A stretch of 64,000 nt of DNA. It comes from Leeuwenhoekiella sp044542075. Its GTDB lineage: Bacteria; Bacteroidota; Bacteroidia; Flavobacteriales; Flavobacteriaceae. The notes under the pieces were generated by a model. It searched no databases. It had not been told where the DNA came from and saw only the letters and a list, made by a program, of their open reading frames with translations. Below, piece after piece: positions 60,513 through 64,000 of the stretch. A program made the position numbers and the translations under genes. Numbering within the stretch: position 1 is the first letter of the stretch; every line of letters starts with the position of its first letter. The stretch is taken from positions 124,001-188,000 of the forward strand of contig NZ_JBITTU010000003.1 of the NCBI RefSeq assembly GCF_044542075.1, read 5' to 3'.

Positions 60513-62087
60513 ATGATGAGAAATTATATAAAATATATGGCGCTGTCTGCCGTGTTATTAACAGCGTGTGAGGCAGAGTTAGACAATCCTATCGAAGATG
60601 GTGGGGTTTACACAAGTGGTTCTGCAGACTTTTCAAATTTTGTTTCTGTAGGTAACTCTTTAACTTCAGGGTATGCTGATGGAGCATTATATCTTACAGG
60701 ACAACAAAATAGTTTTCCTAATATTCTTGCAGGTCAGTTTGCATTAGCCGGAGGTGGTGAATTTAAGCAGCCCTTGGTAAATGACAATCTTGGCGGGTTA
60801 TTAGCGGGAGGTAATCAAATTACTGAAAATCGTTTTGTATTATCGGTAGGTGCCAGCGGTAATCCTGGTCCTGTTCGCCTAAGCGGATCACCAACTACAG
60901 ATATCTCAAACGTACTTACAGGACCGTTTAATAATATGGGTGTTCCTGGAGCGAAGAGTTTTCATTTAGTATCACCTGGTTATGGTAATATAGCCGGTGT
61001 TGCTACGAACGCTTCAAATCCTTATTTTGTGCGGTTTGCTTCAAGTGCGAATGCAACAATTATCGCTGACGCTGCTGCTCAAAGTCCTACTTTCTTCTCG
61101 CTATGGATAGGTAATAACGACATACTTAGTTATGCTACTAGTGGTGGAATAGGAGTTGTGCACGATGGTACAGGTGCAAATGACCTAGATCCTACAACGT
61201 ATGGTGCAAATGATATTACAGACCCGCGCGTATTTGCAGGTGTGTACTCTCAAGAACTTGACGCATTAATGGCAACTGCAACAGGAGGAGTAGTGTTTAA
61301 TATTCCTGATGTTACAACAATACCATTTTTTACTACAGTACCTAATAATGCACTTGTGCTTGATGCAAGTCAAGCCGCAAGCTTAACTGGTTTCTTTCAG
61401 GCTGTAGCAGGTATTTTTATTCAAGGAGCTATTCAACAGGGTGTTCCAGCAGCTCAGGCTCAGGCATTGGGTGCGCAATATGCTATTCCATTTACAGCTG
61501 GTCCTAATCGTTTCGTAATTGACGTTCCTGTTACTCAAACAAATCCTTTGGGCTTTCGCCAAATGACACAAGAAGAGTTGCTGTTACTAACTATAGATCA
61601 GGCAGCTTTAAGTACTCAGGGCTACGGTTCTGTAGCTTTATCGCCTGCAGTTTTGCAAGTATTAGGCAAATTACAGCAAGGTGGCACACCTACTCAGCAA
61701 GAAGCCGGTTTAGTTTTAGCAGCGGTTAATGGTATAGATGATAAAGATGCTCTAGACTCTTCTGAGCTTACAGCGATTGCAACAGCTCAGGCATCTTATA
61801 ACACTACAATTGCTGGTCTAGCTCAGGCAAACGGTTTGGCTTTTGTTGATGCAAAGGCAATTTTAGGTCAGTTAGCAGCGGGAGGTATTACATTTGATGG
61901 AGGGACACTTACTTCAACATTTGCAACAGGTGGTGCTTTCTCTCTAGATGGTGTACATCCTACACCTAGAGGATATGCATATCTGGCTAACCAGGCGATT
62001 CTGGCAATTAATACAACTTATGGTTCAACGATTCCTACAGTAAATGTGGGTGATTATAATACAATTTCAGTAAGTCAAAGTAACTAA
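60513..62087 (+). CDS. SGNH/GDSL-like hydrolase lipoprotein
   Basis: Secreted lipoprotein of 524 aa: signal MALSAVLLTAC with acylated Cys19. Catalytic blocks of the SGNH family are present: FVSVGNSLTSGYADG (nucleophile Ser49 in a GNSL variant of GDSL), LWIGNNDILSY (Asn block) and DGVHPTPRGYAYLA (Asp479 and His482). The middle (about 270-420) is an Ala/Gln-rich insertion with GVPAAQAQALGAQ. It is 9 nt after the FadL-type gene and probably cleaves esters at the cell surface. ATG 60516 is an equally possible start. Confidence 0.88.
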   Translation: MMRNYIKYMALSAVLLTACEAELDNPIEDGGVYTSGSADFSNFVSVGNSLTSGYADGALYLTGQQNSFPNILAGQFALAGGGEFKQPLVNDNLGGLLAGGNQITENRFVLSVGASGNPGPVRLSGSPTTDISNVLTGPFNNMGVPGAKSFHLVSPGYGNIAGVATNASNPYFVRFASSANATIIADAAAQSPTFFSLWIGNNDILSYATSGGIGVVHDGTGANDLDPTTYGANDITDPRVFAGVYSQELDALMATATGGVVFNIPDVTTIPFFTTVPNNALVLDASQAASLTGFFQAVAGIFIQGAIQQGVPAAQAQALGAQYAIPFTAGPNRFVIDVPVTQTNPLGFRQMTQEELLLLTIDQAALSTQGYGSVALSPAVLQVLGKLQQGGTPTQQEAGLVLAAVNGIDDKDALDSSELTAIATAQASYNTTIAGLAQANGLAFVDAKAILGQLAAGGITFDGGTLTSTFATGGAFSLDGVHPTPRGYAYLANQAILAINTTYGSTIPTVNVGDYNTISVSQSN

Positions 62088-62116
62088 GCTGAAATTATTT
62101 AAAATGCAATTTTGAA

Positions 62117-62147
62117 GAAATCGCTGCTCTAATGAGCGGCGATTTTT
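62117..62147 (+). terminator. Terminator of the fadL-GDSL unit
   Basis: The arms AAATCGCTGCTC (62117-62128) and GAGCGGCGATTT (62133-62144) pair with one G-T wobble and a TAAT loop, then a T-run to 62147. It lies 29 nt past the lipoprotein stop. Confidence 0.82.
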
Positions 62148-62174
62148 TATTTTAGGACTTAATATTAAGATATT

Positions 62175-62516
62175 ATGAAAACGCTTGTAAAATTAATTCT
62201 AACCGCTCTTGCAGTAATTCTTTTAGGTTATTTACTTCCTGGAGCCAGTGTAACTTCATTTATGACTGCGCTTATTGTGGCTGTGGTAATTGCGCTTTTA
62301 CGACTTACAGTAAAACCTATTCTCGTGGTTTTAACATTGCCCATAACGGTGTTGACATTAGGTATTTTTCTACTGGTTATCAATGCGGTTATTATATTAC
62401 TTGCAGATTATTTTGTGAGCGGTTTTGCAGTAGATGGATTTTGGTGGGCGCTAATTTTCAGCCTTCTTTTGTCGCTCTTTCAATCGTTACTTTTTGCGTT
62501 AATTAAAGAAGAATAG
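62175..62516 (+). CDS. Phage-holin-family-IV-like small membrane protein (YvlD type)
   Basis: Four-helix membrane protein of 113 aa (helices at about residues 5-20, 27-43, 48-75 and 83-110), with the spacing and RLTVKPILVVLTLPITVLTLGIF core of the mycobacterial-type four-TMS holin superfamily IV. Despite the family name there are no phage genes here; chromosomal members are common and have no known lytic role. It is single, between two terminated units. Confidence 0.82.
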   Translation: MKTLVKLILTALAVILLGYLLPGASVTSFMTALIVAVVIALLRLTVKPILVVLTLPITVLTLGIFLLVINAVIILLADYFVSGFAVDGFWWALIFSLLLSLFQSLLFALIKEE

Positions 62517-62547
62517 AAGTCAACTGAACGCCAAAGCCTTAAAACTT

Positions 62548-62577
62548 TGTAAGGATGCAAAAAAGATGTACTTTTGC
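62548..62577 (+). promoter_or_regulatory. Promoter of trigger factor
   Basis: TTG at 62548-62550, a 19-nt spacer and TACTTTTG at 62570-62577 match both Bacteroidota elements, with the transcript expected to start near 62583 and the ATG at 62611. Confidence 0.7.
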
Positions 62578-62610
62578 ACTCCAAATTTTATAGGAAAATT
62601 CCACTAGAAG

Positions 62611-63933
62611 ATGAATATTACACGAGAGAATATTGATGAGTTAAATGCAGTATTGAAGATAGATATTGCTAAAGAAGACTATAACGAGAAAGTACAAAAA
62701 GTACTTAAAGATTATCGTAAGTCTGCAAACATTCCTGGTTTTAGAAAAGGTCACGTACCTATGGGGCTTGTTCAAAAGCAATATGGTAAGGCGATTTTAG
62801 TTGATGAAGTAAATAAGCTTTTACAAGACAGCTTACAGAAATATCTTACAGAGGAGAAGCTAGATGTTTTGGGCAATCCATTACCTAAAGATCAAGGAGA
62901 TTTAAATTGGGATTCTGATGATTATTCATTTGAATTTGAGTTGGGCTTAGCTCCTAAGTTTGAAGTTGATCTTAAGCCAAAAAAGGCTATTAAAAATTAT
63001 ACAATTGTTGTTGATGAAGCAATGGTTGATAATCAGATAAAAACGATTCAGAAGCAATTCGGAAAACTTACCAGTAAGCAGGAAGTAGCTGTTACAGATG
63101 AGGTTTCAGGTAGTTTTGTAAACGAAGAAGAAGGTTTTGATAAAAAAACCACTTTTGAAGTAGAAAAACTAAAAGGTAAAGCTAATACTTCAGCTTTTGT
63201 AGGAGCAAAAGTAGATGATGTCGTTACCGTTTCTACTAAGGGTCTATTTAAAGAAGCGGGTGATTACAGAACATTCTTAGGTTTATCTGAAGAAGAGGCT
63301 ACAGAGAAAAACCTTGAAGTTTCTTTTAAGATTGAAGAAATCAATCACAGAGAAGCTGCAGACTTAGATCAGGAGCTTTTTGATAAATTATACGGTCCTG
63401 GTGTAATTAGCAGCGTTACCGAATTAAAAGATAAAATTAAAGAAGAAGGAGAAGGTCAATTTAAACAACAGAGCGATCAGCAGTTGCTTAATGATGTTAC
63501 CGAAGCTTTAATTGAAAATACAAAATTTGATCTCCCGGCAGAATTTCTAAAAAAATGGATTCAGCGCAGTGGAGAGAAAGAACTCACTGCTGAGCAAGCT
63601 GAAGAAGAATATGCACGATCTGAAAAAGGATTGCGTTACCAGCTTATAGAAGGCAAAGTTATTTCAGAAAACAAATTGCAAATTACCTTCGAAGAGATCA
63701 AAGCGTATGCTAAAGAAATGATCAAAGCCCAGATGGCTCAGTTTGGTCAGAATGATCCGGCAGATGAAGAGTTAGAGGGTATCGCAGCACGTATTTTAAG
63801 TAATCAAGATGAAGTTAAGCGTCTTTCTGAGCAGCTTATGAATAAAAAATTACTTGATTTCTTTAGAGAAAATGTGAAGTTAGAAGAGAAAGAAGTGACC
63901 TTTGATACGTTTGTGAAAGAAGTTTACAACTAG
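62611..63933 (+). CDS. tig: Trigger factor
   Basis: Ribosome-associated folding chaperone (440 aa). The N-terminal domain holds the ribosome-docking motif GFRKGHVPMG, and the long helical C-terminal arms (about 270-440) are typical. The middle part (about 155-255) is a diverged FKBP-like domain, in which the usual active-site aromatic residues are not evident to me, so prolyl isomerase activity is uncertain. It is followed by a terminator at the window end. Confidence 0.92.
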   Translation: MNITRENIDELNAVLKIDIAKEDYNEKVQKVLKDYRKSANIPGFRKGHVPMGLVQKQYGKAILVDEVNKLLQDSLQKYLTEEKLDVLGNPLPKDQGDLNWDSDDYSFEFELGLAPKFEVDLKPKKAIKNYTIVVDEAMVDNQIKTIQKQFGKLTSKQEVAVTDEVSGSFVNEEEGFDKKTTFEVEKLKGKANTSAFVGAKVDDVVTVSTKGLFKEAGDYRTFLGLSEEEATEKNLEVSFKIEEINHREAADLDQELFDKLYGPGVISSVTELKDKIKEEGEGQFKQQSDQQLLNDVTEALIENTKFDLPAEFLKKWIQRSGEKELTAEQAEEEYARSEKGLRYQLIEGKVISENKLQITFEEIKAYAKEMIKAQMAQFGQNDPADEELEGIAARILSNQDEVKRLSEQLMNKKLLDFFRENVKLEEKEVTFDTFVKEVYN

Positions 63934-63960
63934 TAATTCTCTGATATAAATAGTATATTT

Positions 63961-63996
63961 AGGCGTTTTAACTGTAAGGTTAAGACGCTTTTTTTT
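63961..63996 (+). terminator. Terminator of trigger factor
   Basis: The arms GCGTTTTAAC (63963-63972) and GTTAAGACGC (63979-63988) pair with one G-T wobble and a six-base loop, followed by T8. It lies 29 nt after the stop codon. Confidence 0.88.
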
Positions 63997-64000
63997 ACTA

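Noticed and set aside
62175..62516. Prophage remnant suggested by a holin-family protein
   Set aside because: No phage genes, integrase or att-like repeats are nearby; chromosomal members of this family are common.

Overview
The window is an AT-rich, gene-dense stretch of a Bacteroidota chromosome, almost certainly a gliding, aerobic, probably marine member of the Flavobacteriaceae. The reasons are an alternative complex III (Act) cluster joined to an aa3-type oxidase, SprA, RemB and a PorP/SprF-type protein of the type IX secretion/gliding machinery, the BamA-Skp-UppS-DUF6089-NadK block, and several promoters of the Bacteroidota form (TTG, about 20 nt, TAnnTTTG). I see no rRNA, tRNA, CRISPR array, insertion sequence or prophage. 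Genus-level placement would be guesswork.

Region 1 (1-11.6 kb): actA (cut by the window edge), actB, actC, actD, actE, actF, then cytochrome oxidase subunits II and I, all on + and ending at a clear terminator. Together they carry electrons from menaquinol through Act hemes and FeS clusters to CuA and the heme/CuB site. Region 2 (11.6-19.8 kb): ruvB, a cytochrome P450 and queG in one tightly packed unit; a sugar-type MFS transporter behind a possible LacI-type operator; the malic enzyme maeB; and ruvA. Region 3 (19.8-32.2 kb): the gliding/T9SS neighbourhood, with the giant translocon sprA, gcvH, a VanZ-like protein, two TonB-type transducers, remB and a Dabb-domain lipoprotein. The last three proteins before the lipoprotein appear to share a related TonB-C-like domain.

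Region 4 (32.6-38 kb): the second respiratory block, with cyoE (heme O synthase), two different oxidase subunit III proteins, subunit IV, a thioredoxin-like SCO relative without the copper cysteines, a true SCO copper chaperone, DUF420 and a small CxxC membrane protein. This supplies the remaining subunits and assembly factors for the oxidase whose catalytic subunits lie 21 kb away. Region 5 (38-45.2 kb): a MacB-like efflux operon (ATPase, two paralogous permeases, adaptor, TolC, second adaptor). Region 6 (45.2-50.1 kb): tsaB, and on the - strand mscS, dodecin, an NFU scaffold with a duplicated N-domain, and murI; an orphan PorP/SprF-type protein is on +.

Region 7 (50.1-57.4 kb, - strand): envelope biogenesis, reading cbs, nadK, DUF6089, uppS, bamA, and two OmpH/Skp chaperones. 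Region 8 (57.4-64 kb, +): pdxJ, an alpha/beta hydrolase, a FadL-type porin paired with a secreted GDSL-like lipoprotein, a four-helix membrane protein, and trigger factor. Most of the window is core metabolism and envelope machinery. I do not see a clearly novel multi-gene system. The best leads are the helix-hairpin-helix tail on ActC, the SCO-like/CxxC pair beside the oxidase assembly genes, the FadL-GDSL pair with an upstream 28-bp inverted repeat, the shared TonB-C-like domain next to RemB, and a terminator-like hairpin inside tsaB. Nine start codons are corrected from the longest open frame on motif, promoter or signal-peptide grounds.
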